The notes under the pieces are model-generated. The model made no database searches and was not told the DNA's origin. It saw only the letters and a program-made list of their open reading frames with translations. A stretch of DNA of 64,000 bases from Hermatobates lingyangjiaoensis (taxonomy: Eukaryota; Arthropoda; Insecta; Hemiptera; Hermatobatidae): positions 3,286,001 through 3,350,000 of the forward strand of contig JAPFBL010000002.1 in assembly GCA_026182355.1 (NCBI GenBank). Reading direction: 5' to 3'. Each line of letters opens with the position of its first letter. Position 1 is the stretch's first letter. The position numbers were made by a program, and so were the translations under genes. Shown here in pieces: positions 1-9,496 of this stretch.

Positions 1-329
1 GAAGAAAATTAAAAAAAAATATGTATTAATCAAACAATAATTATAGTATATAATTACATCGTTCTCAATGATATAACCATTAATCATTTATAAAAAAAAT
101 TATTAGATGGAAGTAAGAGTATTCGAAATTGAAAAAACCATCGATTCATCAGTAGTTTTTCTACTGTTTTCAATAAATAGATATATGGAATAGTAATTTA
201 AACCAAATAACATATTACAGTAAAAAGGTCAGATCATGTTATTAAGCGGACAACATATCAGTAACGAGAAATTCATTTTCACCAAAAATCAAAATAGATT
301 ATTGTAGCCTAACATACACCTAACCATGA
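1..329. other. AT-rich sequence, nothing recognised
   Basis: Low-complexity AT-rich DNA. I see no coding, RNA or repeat signature in it. Confidence 0.5.
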
Positions 330-845
330 AGAAAATGTTCATGGAGCTCATCTTTAGAGAAAAAAGTTACTACTACTACTACTCCATGGCGCTACACCAC
401 TTGAAGAACTCGGGCCTCCTTAACGATCCTCCTCCATTCATCCTTGTCTTGTGCCTTCCTTCTCCTTTGTCTCACATTGAGACTCGGCAAATCCTCCTCA
501 ACGTCGTCCAGCCACCTTTTCCGTGGTCGGCCTCACAGTCTTCTTCCTTCACATTCTCTCCTCATGCCCTAACCATCTTAATCGTCCTCGCTTAATTTCT
601 GTGACCAGGTTTGCTTCTTTATAAAGACTATAAATTTCCTGTTTAGTTCGAATCTTCCATTCATTGTTTTTGCAGGCAGGTCCATATATCCTTCGAGCAT
701 CTTTCTCTCCCATGCGTTTAGTAAGTCTTCATCCCTGCTGGTCATCACCCACGTTTCCGATGCGTACATTATCACTAGCCTGAGAATTATTCTATATATT
801 AACTCTTCTGAGTTCCCGCTTAGTAGCTTAGACTTAAGAAGGTGC
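330..845 (-). mobile_element. 3' end of a LINE reverse transcriptase ORF (degraded)
   Basis: Read on the minus strand, this gives the C-terminal part of a non-LTR retrotransposon polyprotein. It contains YASETWVMTSRDEDLL followed by WERKML, and further on GRPRKRW (about 512-532), which is the usual basic tail of this kind of LINE RT just before its stop. The frame holds several stops and at least one shift, so it is a dead fragment truncated at its 5' side. The end at 369-383 is a run of ACT triplets, which on the minus strand is a short GTA microsatellite tail, as LINEs without poly(A) often have. The catalytic RT core is absent. I cannot assign the clade beyond a LINE of the ASETW type. Nothing nearby suggests a host function. 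Confidence 0.7.
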
Positions 846-1344
846 TGTAATGAAAAGTAAGAGAGAAAAAAGTTAGTCCTCTTAAAAATTTTGGAAGCAT
901 TGCTTATTAATTTACAAACTGTCCAGTCTTGTTATTTTTAGTGTGATGGGTATTATTTTATCTTGGGGTAGCTGAAAGTCGAATTATGATTTGGACCATT
1001 AAGAATTAAACCTGTAGTGGTTGATAAACCTTGTTACCAATAAATGATGAATAATTTAGTAAAATGAAGGAGGTTGATTATAAACGACGATTGAGGGTGG
1101 CTAATGAGACTTTTGCGTAGGGAAGGCTGAGCACGGCCTCCACCATATGAGGGGGAAATGTGCCTGTTACATGTTTTTATTAGTAGTAATGACGGACGTC
1201 CAAATCATGTGCTGTACAAGTCTATAGTAAAGTGTACAGAAGGAATGACACCAATATTAATGTAGAAGAGAAAAAATAAAACTAAACTTTATAATTTTTA
1301 TAATAATATACATTATATATGAATTAATCTATATAAATATTGAT
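846..1344. other. Unassigned AT-rich DNA
   Basis: No gene or known repeat seen. A slightly GC-richer stretch near 1090-1165 is unassigned. Confidence 0.4.
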
Positions 1345-1475
1345 AAAAGTATTGGCCGTGGAATAGAAACAAAACTAAAGTTTATCAGGACTCGGTCAGT
1401 TCTTCAGGTTCAAATTAAACTCTCAATGCCAACGTTTCGGTTTTTATTTAAAACTTTTTCATAGGCAGAAGCATA
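1345..1475 (-). repeat. PLE terminal-repeat fragment, family G
   Basis: This segment recurs, diverged, at 11045-11110, 21265-21372 (opposite strand), 52380-52450 and 55010-55100. The shared parts are a block reading on the minus strand as CCTATGAAAAAG, AAAACCGAAACGTTGGC, and then a stretch ending GACCGAGTCCTG. At 52.4 kb the same family lies directly 3' of a PLE endonuclease, which is why it is assigned to a PLE terminal repeat (pLTR). Confidence 0.6.
1428..1466 (-). ncRNA. Hammerhead-like motif, family G (core damaged)
   Basis: On the minus strand: GCC, CTATGA, a stem of AGTTTT against AAAAC, GAAACGTT, then GGC. The arrangement is that of a hammerhead with a short palindromic stem III (ACGT). 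The usual CTGATGA core reads CTATGA, as if one G were lost, so activity is doubtful. Confidence 0.4.
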
Positions 1476-1570
1476 CATTTTGAAACAGAAAAACTAAATA
1501 TTACAATACAAATTATTTTACAAAGGAAAATAGTCTGTAAATTTCAACAACAACTGTCTAGTTTAAATTA

Positions 1571-1610
1571 ACACGTGACACTAGTCACGTGTCACTGTTC
1601 ATGAACAGTG
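1571..1610. repeat. Two adjacent perfect palindromes
   Basis: ACACGTGAC (1571-1579) and GTCACGTGT (1584-1592) form an inverted repeat around 4 bases. It is followed directly by the 18-bp perfect palindrome CACTGTTCATGAACAGTG (1593-1610). A further inverted pair, CTAACCTTGTT (1634-1644) and AACAAGGTTAG (1661-1671), lies just downstream. Function unknown; possibly the end of a small DNA transposon. Confidence 0.7.
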
Positions 1611-1912
1611 TTACTGTATTATTAACTTTGTTGCTAACCTTGTTCAAAAAGGTTTAATGCAACAAGGTTAGTGGCATTCAAGAAACTGCTACTAACTTTT
1701 ACTAAGATAAATATAGTTAATGGGTTAGTTCCACTGAGGTTAGTAATATTAGAATTAGAAGTAATACTGTCCGTCATACCTCGTAAATTCTCAGAAAAGC
1801 TCGACCAGTTTCTTTTAAAGGAGTCGTGACTCTTCTGAGAAAATATTCATTAAAAATAGGTTATAAAACGAATAATACTATAAACCAAATCACAAACAAC
1901 ACAATAGAGAAC

Positions 1913-2211
1913 ATGGATAATAAATTTGAAAAAAGCGGAATGTACAAAATTAAATGCAAGGATTGTGGTAAAATTACATTGGGCAAACGGGAAGAACACT
2001 AAAAGACAGATTCAAAGAACACATTAAAGACTACACCAATAAAAGAAACAAATCAAACTTTACACATTACCTAAACAAATTAGGACATAACCCAGACAGA
2101 ATGGAAAACACAATGGACTTACTACAGACGGGACAAAAAGGACAACGAATGAACATACGGGAAGAAATAGAAATATACAAACACAAAATGACAGACAATA
2201 TAATGAATTAA
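1913..2211 (+). pseudogene. PLE GIY-YIG endonuclease domain, frameshifted
   Basis: The first frame gives an ATG and a segment with GMYKIKCKDCGKI, the start of a GIY-YIG nuclease module with a CxxC pair. A one-base loss near 1975 shifts the frame; the next frame continues with IGQTGRTLKDRF and KEHIKDYTNKRNKSN and runs to a stop at 2209-2211. The Arg in the LKDRF stretch fits the conserved catalytic Arg of the family. In PLEs this domain follows the reverse transcriptase and nicks target DNA for priming. No RT core is present upstream, so this is a 5'-truncated copy. A hammerhead-like motif lies 220 bp downstream on the same strand. Confidence 0.8.
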
Positions 2212-2431
2212 CAAACAAACCACCAAACAGACATTTTAACAAAACCTCTAATAACATATAAAAGACGGCACAAAGAACTCGAAATAGATAATGAAACAAG
2301 AAATAAAAGGAAAAAACATAACAATTAAAATAAATAAAAAAAAATTAACCACACAGACAACACTGATTCCACAATGTAGATGACAAGAGAAGGTAGGTTA
2401 TAGGAAAATGAAATACACAGTCAGTTAGTTC

Positions 2432-2472
2432 CTCTTGAAGATGGGATCTGGACGGATCCGAAACCGGTCGAG
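2432..2472 (+). ncRNA. Hammerhead ribozyme-like motif 3' of PLE endonuclease
   Basis: The order is CTC, TTGAAGA (core C3 changed to T), one base, stem II GGATC/GATCC, GAA, the palindrome ACCGGT as stem III, C at the cleavage position, then GAG, which pairs with the leading CTC. It fits a type I hammerhead with a very short stem III. It lies on the same strand as the endonuclease and overlaps the right inverted arm. The C3 change may reduce activity. Confidence 0.55.
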
Positions 2473-2528
2473 CTTTTCTGAGAATTTACGAGGTATGACG
2501 GACAGTATTACTACTAATTCTAATTTTA

Positions 2529-2533
2529 ATAAG

Positions 2534-2569
<36 letters not shown>

Positions 2570-2700
2570 AATTGTATTAGGTAGGTTTTGTTTTTGAGGG
2601 TCTTATAAAAGTAAGTACTCTTTCCTAGGCCAACAATTGAATTGAAGAGGTCAAGAACAATTTTTGAGAATATATATATATATATAAATATATATATGTA
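2529..2700. repeat. (TA)n runs flanking a family D terminal-repeat piece
   Basis: TA dinucleotide runs lie at 2529-2570 and about 2671-2698. Between them, 2576-2640 resembles the start of the family D pLTR at 50963-51030 (GTAGGTTTTGTTTTTGAGGG and the later CCTAGGCCAAC). Confidence 0.6.
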
Positions 2701-3417
2701 AATAATAATATATATTATAATTTAAAAATATTATTACACATAGTGATTATTCTATGTAATGATTCATTTTCAGTCTTATGATCATGAACATAAATTAAAT
2801 GTATTGTAATAAATATTGTTTTATGTATATTGTGTTTAAAAAATAGATAAATAAAATGAAGGGAGAGGTATTATGTATACTGTGGAAATATGATAGACAT
2901 TTTGTAAGGATGTTATCTCTGTGCCCATGCTACGTTAATTGTGTAAGAGAGAACTTCAATTAAGAAGCTATGTTTGTTCGGAGTGTTTTCAATTGTTATT
3001 AAAAACCTAACACTTAGTGAATAATTCCAACCATTAGCTGTCTATTTATAGAGAATAACCATCAAAACAACAAGAGCCCTCCAAAATAAAATCTCGTGTG
3101 TTAATATGAATTTGAAAATGTAATGTCGGGGACTGTGAAATCCCTCAAAACTCTGAAACCACTTAACCCATTTACCTGCCTGCATTATGAACAGACATCT
3201 TCATCCTCTTATCCCCTCAATGGCCTCTAAATTATTTATATAGCTGGAAATTTGGAAGCTAATATATTTAACATCGTGATTATGAGTCAGATTACAACTT
3301 GAAATATGTTGAGTTTGGAAATACATCATTTTGTAGAGACAAAATAACAAGAGTGCTACTTAGTAGGATTAAAAACTTCATGAAAATATAAGAGTCAGCT
3401 TTGTACATTATGTTATT

Positions 3418-3420
<3 letters not shown>
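2701..3420. other. Unassigned AT-rich DNA
   Basis: No gene recognised. Open frames here are short and lack family features. Confidence 0.4.

Positions 3421-3460
<40 letters not shown>
3421..3460. repeat. (TA)n microsatellite
   Basis: About 40 bp of uninterrupted TA that directly abuts the PLE 5' fragment. It creates a spurious Tyr-Ile repeat in both strands' open frames. Confidence 0.95.
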
Positions 3461-3466
<6 letters not shown>

Positions 3467-3585
3467 GTTTCATTAAAGTACACGGCAGCCTCTGCGTTAA
3501 CGACTTTTAAGCTGGTCTGCTCGAATTTACGAACAGCCTTGCGGTGGGCTGGTGTTAAAAGCCATATTAATTGCCCAAGAGACAT
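3461..3585 (-). pseudogene. PLE ORF N-terminal fragment
   Basis: The minus-strand frame starts with ATG at 3583-3585. It encodes a short basic segment ending in SLKVVNAEAAVYFNETI, then runs into the (TA)n repeat. It lies about 180 bp downstream (minus strand) of a hammerhead-like motif, as a PLE ORF start would lie after its 5' terminal repeat. A related fragment at 57417-57506 (VVNTEAAANF) has the same layout and breaks at the same point. The PLE assignment rests on this shared layout and on a loose resemblance to PLE N-terminal segments, so it is an inference. Confidence 0.45.
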
Positions 3586-3830
3586 CTTAATTTGGCATCA
3601 GCAGATGTAAAAAGAAAATCGCAACTACAAGACAAAAGGCAAAACTTTTTAATACGACACAACATACAAATAAGAAACAACAAAAATTACAATGAATTAA
3701 AAACAAATACAGAAAATAAAAACAATTATAGTGACAAAAAACAAGTACTTACAAAACTTAAAACGCGCCCGAACAAGCTTTCGACTTTTACACAGGTCAT
3801 CATCGGGTTAATTAATTTGACAAATTAATT
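3586..3830 (-). repeat. PLE 5' leader / terminal repeat
   Basis: AT-rich leader between the hammerhead-like motif and the ORF start on the minus strand. It contains no conserved coding signal. Confidence 0.4.
3768..3807 (-). ncRNA. Degenerate hammerhead-like motif, PLE 5' leader
   Basis: On the minus strand: CCGATGA (U4 changed), one base, a GAC/GTC stem, GAA, the palindrome AGCT, T, then GTTCGGG. Core and cleavage layout are recognisable, but stem I next to the core is weak. Confidence 0.35.
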
Positions 3831-4149
3831 AGTCAATTAGTTCTAGAAATAGAACTTCATAGTTCTTATTTCTAGTATAATAATACTCTTTAAATATTGT
3901 AAGGTCATGATTTGTATTAAAACTTTAAGTTTATTAGGTTACTAAACAAGTTACTTAAAATTAGTAGGCGTTTTATCATAAAGAACGAATGTAAAAGTAT
4001 TCTTACTATGCTTCAATATATCCAAAAACAATAAGATTCTTACATTTCTAAGCAGTGTATACACATGGCACAAATATTTGCTAAAGATTGCAGCATGTAG
4101 ATTGGTAACAACACTTTATATAAACAACCTTTCATCATCTTGGTAAACA
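3831..4149. other. Unassigned AT-rich DNA
   Basis: Nothing recognised before the old Jockey copy begins. Confidence 0.4.
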
Positions 4150-4985
4150 TTATCATGGGATATTTCCTCTGCTTTCGAGGGAAGACAGTATTGTTATGGT
4201 GCATTCCTTGACGTTTCTCAGGCTTTTGACCGGGTTTGGCATCCAAGTTTACTATGCCAACTAAAAAACCTCTTACCCTCAACATATTACCTAATCCTTC
4301 GCAACTATTTCACTGACAGGTATTTCCGGGTTAGCGTAGGCGCTGCTCTTTTCCCCTACATCCCTATAAAAGCCGGAGTGCCCCAGGGGAGCGTTCTAGC
4401 TCCCACCTGTACCAAATATACACAGCTGTCATCCCAACCCTTGTTTGTCATCATCTAGACTTCTCGACAGAAGATCAAATTTGACCATACACAACAAAAG
4501 ACTAGTATATACATACTACAATACTTAAACCAATTTGGGCTTACGGACTCGAAATCTGGGGATCAGCCAAGCGTACAAACCTCCAAGGAATACAAACAAC
4601 CCAATCCATAATCCTTCGAAAAATTATAGGAGCTCCCTTTTATGTTTCTAATGATACAATCCATATCGATTTAAAAATGCCTTTTTCCACCAGGAAATAC
4701 GATCAAGATAGCACAAATTTCATGAATCCTCACCTTCCAACCTGAAGCCTTAAATTCAGCAATTATCATCCCACCAAATTCCTGCCAACCCTACGAGAAG
4801 GCTAAAAAGATGTTGGCCCCGAGATTTACTGAGCAATACTAACTGATTTCCAGTGATCAGAATATTTTATATGGAGTATCACCAATTCGATATAAACACT
4901 CTTTTATTTCATTTTGTATGTATCACTTATCAATATTGCTTGTTACCTGTTGGGTAGGTGTAATAAAATAATAAATAAAAAAAAA
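4150..4985 (+). mobile_element. Old truncated Jockey-like LINE copy, internally deleted
   Basis: This stretch aligns with the 3' part of the full-length element downstream (about 8270-9460). It keeps the RT segment LDVSQAFDRVWH, the GVPQGSVLAP block (ending near 4412), and the C-terminal segment around 4490-4830. About 330 bp that in the full copy hold the FADD catalytic box are missing between roughly 4440 and 4455. The 5' part is absent (typical 5' truncation), and the 3' end fades into an A-rich tail at 4970-4988. Many stops and substitutions make it clearly older than its neighbour. The same-strand, near-adjacent position could mean independent insertions or targeting into the A-rich tail. 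Confidence 0.8.
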
Positions 4986-5026
4986 TTAAACATAATTGTT
5001 TACACTATATTTTCCTGAAAAGTTTC

Positions 5027-5037
5027 TTATGTCAATG
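5027..5037. repeat. Left target-site duplication of the Jockey-like LINE
   Basis: TTATGTCAATG, repeated exactly at 9486-9496 just after the poly(A) tail. Confidence 0.85.
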
Positions 5038-5266
5038 CCAAAACAAGTAAAATTTTTTTGCTCCGCAATAAGTGCCCGTAAAATAGTGAAGGTCAGCTTA
5101 GAGTGTGGAGATTTTCTGCAGATCGTCTAGAGTAGTGCTGTTTGTATTAGGGGTGGTGTTTCTACACTCAAGTATTAAGTGCTCAATTTGTATTGTATCA
5201 CCTACTTGATATTTATTGTTCACAAGTATTTACACTAGTGATAACAATAACAACTCCGTGTGAGGT

Positions 5267-5280
5267 GCGCGCAAGCGCGC
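5267..5280. promoter_or_regulatory. GC-only palindrome in LINE 5' UTR
   Basis: GCGCGC AA GCGCGC, followed by more GC, stands out from the AT-rich UTR about 40 bp before the ORF1 start. In RNA it would form a tight hairpin close to the start codon. Its role is unknown; internal promoter or translation control are possibilities. Confidence 0.5.
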
Positions 5281-5321
5281 GCGCTACATAAAGAAGAAAT
5301 ATAAATAATAATAACAAAAAA

Positions 5322-6587
5322 ATGAAAAGACAAGGAACTACAGGCAACATACCGAAAAAATCAAAAAAGGCTAATACAACTTACCAAAAGGATGCAACAA
5401 GCAGCAGTAGACAAAGGTCACTCAGCCAAGAAAGTACGAAAAGTGATACCTTAAGTATTACTAGCTCTACCTCTGCAGGCCACTCAATTAATTTTATATC
5501 ACCAAATAGGTTTGGTGTGTTAGCAGTGGAAGAACCACCCCAGCTCAGCATCAGATCAGCGACCACTACCCGGAAAGAAGAAGAACCAACCCAAAAAGAA
5601 GTAAAGCCTCCTCCAATATTCATAAAAAACATAGTTGGCTTCAGTTCGTTTTATAAAACGATAAAAGAGTTGATAGGAGCAAATCAGTTCTCCTGTCAGG
5701 CAAGAACAGACACAACCATCGTCCGTGTCAACACTGGAGAAAACAATAGAAAATTAATACGCGCACTAAAAGACCAAAAGTGCAACTATCATACGTACCA
5801 GGTAAAGGAAGATAAAGCATACAGAGTAGTGCTGAGAAACCTCCACCCTACAATTCCTACTGAAGAATTAAAAGAAGAAGTAAAGTCACTCGGGTTCAGT
5901 GTACGGAACATTTCTAATGTTCTGTCACCATCGAAAGAAAAGCTGCCACTTTTCTTTCTCGACCTGGAGCCCTCTCCAAAAAATAACGAAATCTTCATGG
6001 TGACACACCTGTATGGTTGCCGAATTAGGGTGGAGGAGCCCTACAGGAACAAGTTAATCGCCCAGTGTAAGCGCTGCCAAGAATATGGACATACGAAGGC
6101 GTATTGCAATCATGTTCCGCGCTGTGTCAAGTGTGCAGACAGCCACTGGAGCCACAACTGCCCAAAACCCCGGGAAACTCCAGCAAAGTGCACCCTGTGT
6201 AAGGGTAATCACCCCGCCAACTATCGGGGATGTATCACCCATAAGCAGCTTCAAAAGTTACGTAAAGCCAGTCACACTGCCACTAGGCAGCCATTTAACA
6301 ACCGAGTGGCTGAAGCAACAACTCAACCAACAGCTGAACGACCCTCGACAAGCAAATGCCGGCCATCTGTAAGCTACGCAGAAGCACTCAAAGGGCCAAC
6401 ATCTTTTCAGGAGCCTCACCCGCTAAGTAAGCCATCCTTTATTCCTCCCCCACCCGCATCCTCTGACATGACCACAAATATGTCCTCATTTCTTTCGGAA
6501 TTTCGCTCTCTCATCGGCCCGCTGGTGACTCTGCTTACCACAGTAGTTGAGAGAGTAATTCCCTTACTTTCCCGACCTCTTCCTTAA
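5322..6587 (+). CDS. Jockey-like LINE ORF1: CCHC zinc-knuckle nucleic-acid-binding protein
   Basis: An intact 421-residue protein. ORF1 proteins of Jockey-group LINEs bind the element RNA and form the ribonucleoprotein needed for retrotransposition. The first 100 residues are basic and Ser/Thr/Lys-rich, likely disordered. Residues about 165-245 (RVVLRNLHPTIP onward) look like the pre-C2HC region that precedes the knuckles in insect X-element proteins. Three Cys/His knuckles follow: C249-C252-H257-C262, C268-C271-H275-C280 and C290-C293-H297-C304. The C-terminal third is Pro/Ser-rich with a hydrophobic end. The start codon follows an A-rich AAAAAAATG context and a GC hairpin. The ORF ends two bases before the ORF2 ATG. 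No frame damage is seen. Confidence 0.9.
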   Translation: MKRQGTTGNIPKKSKKANTTYQKDATSSSRQRSLSQESTKSDTLSITSSTSAGHSINFISPNRFGVLAVEEPPQLSIRSATTTRKEEEPTQKEVKPPPIFIKNIVGFSSFYKTIKELIGANQFSCQARTDTTIVRVNTGENNRKLIRALKDQKCNYHTYQVKEDKAYRVVLRNLHPTIPTEELKEEVKSLGFSVRNISNVLSPSKEKLPLFFLDLEPSPKNNEIFMVTHLYGCRIRVEEPYRNKLIAQCKRCQEYGHTKAYCNHVPRCVKCADSHWSHNCPKPRETPAKCTLCKGNHPANYRGCITHKQLQKLRKASHTATRQPFNNRVAEATTQPTAERPSTSKCRPSVSYAEALKGPTSFQEPHPLSKPSFIPPPPASSDMTTNMSSFLSEFRSLIGPLVTLLTTVVERVIPLLSRPLP

Positions 6588-6589
6588 CC

Positions 6590-9283
6590 ATGCCATCTCC
6601 TCAATCTCTCACCATTCTGCTTTGGAATGCTAACGGTTTGAGATCCAAGTATAACGAACTAGATGTACTATTACAACAAAATAGAATAGATATTGCTTTA
6701 ATAACAGAAACCCACCTTACTTCCAGATCTTACTTTTACATAAGGAACTACAGAACTTACAGAACTGACCATCCCTCAGACATTGCCTGCGGTGGAACAG
6801 CTATCCTAGTACGAAACAGCTTATCCCACTTCCTCGTTCCTAATGATTCCTCTGAGTCACTGCGAAACACTGTTGTTAACCTGTCCTCCTCATCCTTTAA
6901 TTTCAATCTAGCGTCTGTTTACTGCCCACCTAAACACAAAATTACCTATTCACAATTCCTTTCTTTTTTCAATTCGCTTGGTCCTCGCTTCTTATCTGGT
7001 GGCGACTACAATGCAAAGCATCAACAGTGGGGCAGTAGAATAACAAACCCTCGTGGTCGTGTCCTCTCTTCTGTGCTCTCCAGTAATCCTCTGAATTACA
7101 TCTCCCCTCCTGACCCTACCTACTGGCCTGCAGCGTCAAACAAACGGCCAGATCTCCTAGATTTCTTCATCACGTCCCAGCTATCCTCTCTCCATCACCA
7201 TGTTTGCGTACTGAACGATCTTTCCTCTGACCACAGTCCTATTCTTTAAACTCTGGATATTAATCCTATTCTGGTTACTCCCAGAGCAACACTAATAAGT
7301 GGTCCAGTTGATTGGAACCTATTCAGACAGAATGTTGAAGACAATATTGACCTTACTGTCTCTTTAAAAACCCACGACGTAATTGACCACGCAATTGAAC
7401 AACTAAATTTAACAATAGCAAATTCAATTAATATATCAACGCAGTACTCTTACAATCAAAAAACATTTACAAAAGACATCAACATTCCTTTTTATATACG
7501 GAATCTTATAAACTCAAAACGGAATGCTCGAAAACTCTGGCAGAGAACTCGTTACCCAAATGACAAGCTAACCCTCAACCGTATCACTCACCAACTTACA
7601 ACAGTACTAAGAAACTACAGATCCCAAAAGTTTAGACAATACACTGAAGGACTGACGACTGACAACAAATCGCTCTGGAGAGCAACCAGAAAAATCCTAT
7701 CCTATAATAAAGTGTCTGCTCCCCTCAGGCAGACAAATGGTAACTGGGCAAAATCAGACGAAGAAAAGGCCAATCTGTTTGCCTCCTACCTTACCACTGT
7801 CTTTACCCCCCACCCTACTATCCTAAATCCTTTATATGTGGCAAAAACAATAGAGAAGTTAGACTGTCCTGTTCCCTTGAGTATTCCTCCAAAAGCGTTT
7901 ACCCCGTCCGATGTTCAGTATGCAATAAAAAACCTCAAAACCAAAAAAGCTCCTGGATTTGACTTAATTACTCCATTAATTCTTAAAGAACTCCCCAAAA
8001 AAGCTGTACTCCTCATTACATATCTCTTTAATTCAGTTTTGCGTACAACTTACTTTCCAATATCATGGAAACATTCCCATATCCGCATGATACCCAAACC
8101 TAATAAACCCTCCCACCTGCCTACTTCCTACAGACCCATTAGCCTGCTACCAATACTAGGAAAGATTCTAGAAAGGCTAATCCTAAAACGCATTATTCCT
8201 CTCCTATACAAACAGAATATAATCCCCGACCACCAGTTTGGTTTCCGGCGACATCATACAACAATACAGTAGTGCCACCGGGTTGTAGACGCCATCTCCT
8301 CTGCTCTAGAGAGAGGCCAATATTGTTCGGGTGCGTTTCTTGATGTTTCTCAGGCTTTTGACCGGGTTTGGCACCCAAGCTTACTATGCCAACTAAAAGA
8401 CATCCTACCCTCAACATACTACCTCATCCTTCGCAGCTACCTGACCGAGCGATATTTCCGGGTTTGTGAAGGAACTGCTCTTTCTCCCTATTTTCCTGTA
8501 AATGCTGGTGTGCCTCAGGGAAGCGTATTGGCTCCCACTCTTTACCAAATATACACTGCTGATATCCCAACCCATTCCAAAACTACTATTTTCACCTTTG
8601 CAGATGACACAGCAATATTATCCAGTGACTCAGATCCTATCAGCTCCACTCAATCCCTCCAAGAACATTTACTCATTTTGGAATCTTGGTGCCAGAAGAA
8701 AAGAATTAAATTAAACACTGAGAAATCCACCCATATTACGTTCACACTACGAAAACAAAGATGTCCTCCTGTTTATATTAACCAATCTCGCCTCCCAGTT
8801 GCTAACGTAGTGCGATACCTGGGGATGTACATCGACAAACGATTAACATGGAATCCACATACAAGCCTGAAACGACAAGACCTACTGAGACGATACAAGA
8901 CGCTATCTAGACTTCTTGACAACAGATCAAATCTGACACTACAAAACAAAAGACTAATATACACTGCTATACTTAAACCGATCTGGACTTATGGACTAGA
9001 AATCTGGGGATCAACCAAGCATTCAAACATCCAAAGAATTCAAGCAGCCCAATCCAAAATCCTTCGCAAAATTGTGCAAGCTCCCTTCTATGTTTCGAAC
9101 GATACCATACACAAAGATCTTAAAATTCCCTTCATCCACCAAGAAATCCAATCCCGATACCGCAAATTCCATGAATCTTTGCCCACCACTATAAATCCTT
9201 TCATTCACGAATTATCATCTCTCCAGATTTCTAGCAACCCTATTAGAAGGCTGAAAAGATGTTGGCCCCGAGACCTGCTCTGA
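6590..9283 (+). pseudogene. Jockey-like LINE ORF2: endonuclease-reverse transcriptase with two in-frame stops
   Basis: One frame of 898 codons, interrupted only by TAA at 7247-7249 (codon 220) and TAG at 8270-8272 (codon 561). The N-terminal AP-type endonuclease keeps its catalytic landmarks: N15 in WNANGL, E40-T41-H42 (TETH), GGDYNAKH at 137-144, and SSDH with D214-H215. The RT holds APGFDLITP, motif A LDVSQAFD with D585, GVPQGSVLAP, the FADD box at about 670-673, and LGMYIDKRLTW after it. The protein would nick target DNA and reverse-transcribe the element RNA. Both stops are one substitution away from a sense codon, so they may be recent mutations or assembly errors. The first stop sits just after the endonuclease, the second inside the RT fingers. 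No RNase H domain was seen. Confidence 0.9.
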
Positions 9284-9485
9284 AATGTTGGCTGTCAAGT
9301 TCACTAGTAGGATGTCAAGTGAAATGTAGGATCACTAGTTGCAAGTGATCCTAACAGTCTATATGGAGTACTACCAATGGGTGGTTTCTCCACTCTTTAT
9401 TCCACCTTTATGTAGCATGGATCGCTGTTACTTGTTACCCCGATAAGGGTAGTTGTAATAGAAAAAAAAAAAAAAAAAAAAAAAA

Positions 9486-9496
9486 TTATGTCAATG
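9486..9496. repeat. Right target-site duplication of the Jockey-like LINE
   Basis: TTATGTCAATG directly after the poly(A), identical to 5027-5037. Confidence 0.85.

Larger units (their letters stand above)
1747..2525 (+). mobile_element. Penelope-like element remnant between inverted arms
   Basis: Arms of about 60 bp at 1747-1806 and 2466-2525 are inverted copies of one another with few mismatches. Between them lie a GIY-YIG endonuclease reading frame and a hammerhead-like motif. PLEs are known to carry terminal repeats (pLTRs) that may be tandem or inverted. The layout matches the larger foldback at 53222-54994. Confidence 0.65.
5038..9485 (+). mobile_element. Full-length Jockey-like non-LTR retrotransposon
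   Basis: A 4.45-kb element with a 284-bp 5' UTR, ORF1 (nucleic-acid-binding, CCHC knuckles), ORF2 (AP-type endonuclease plus reverse transcriptase) and a 3' UTR ending in poly(A) (9461-9485). It is bounded by exact 11-bp target-site duplications. ORF1 stops at 6587 and ORF2 begins at 6590, so the two ORFs are almost contiguous, as in Jockey and X elements. ORF1 is intact and ORF2 has only two nonsense codons over 898, so the insertion is fairly recent. Jockey elements transcribe from an internal promoter in the 5' UTR; I cannot point to one here. The clade is judged from ORF1 type and RT motifs, without a tree. Confidence 0.9.

Noticed and set aside
3292..3610. Open frames with long Tyr-Ile runs on both strands
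   Set aside because: The runs are translations of (TA)n. Only the short segment next to it may be PLE coding.
6054..6372. Extra open frames overlapping LINE ORF1
   Set aside because: They are other-frame shadows of the intact zinc-knuckle ORF1.
8193..8417. Minus-strand open frame in the LINE RT region, also echoed at 4040-4285
   Set aside because: Antisense shadow of the RT. It appears in both LINE copies because they are homologous.
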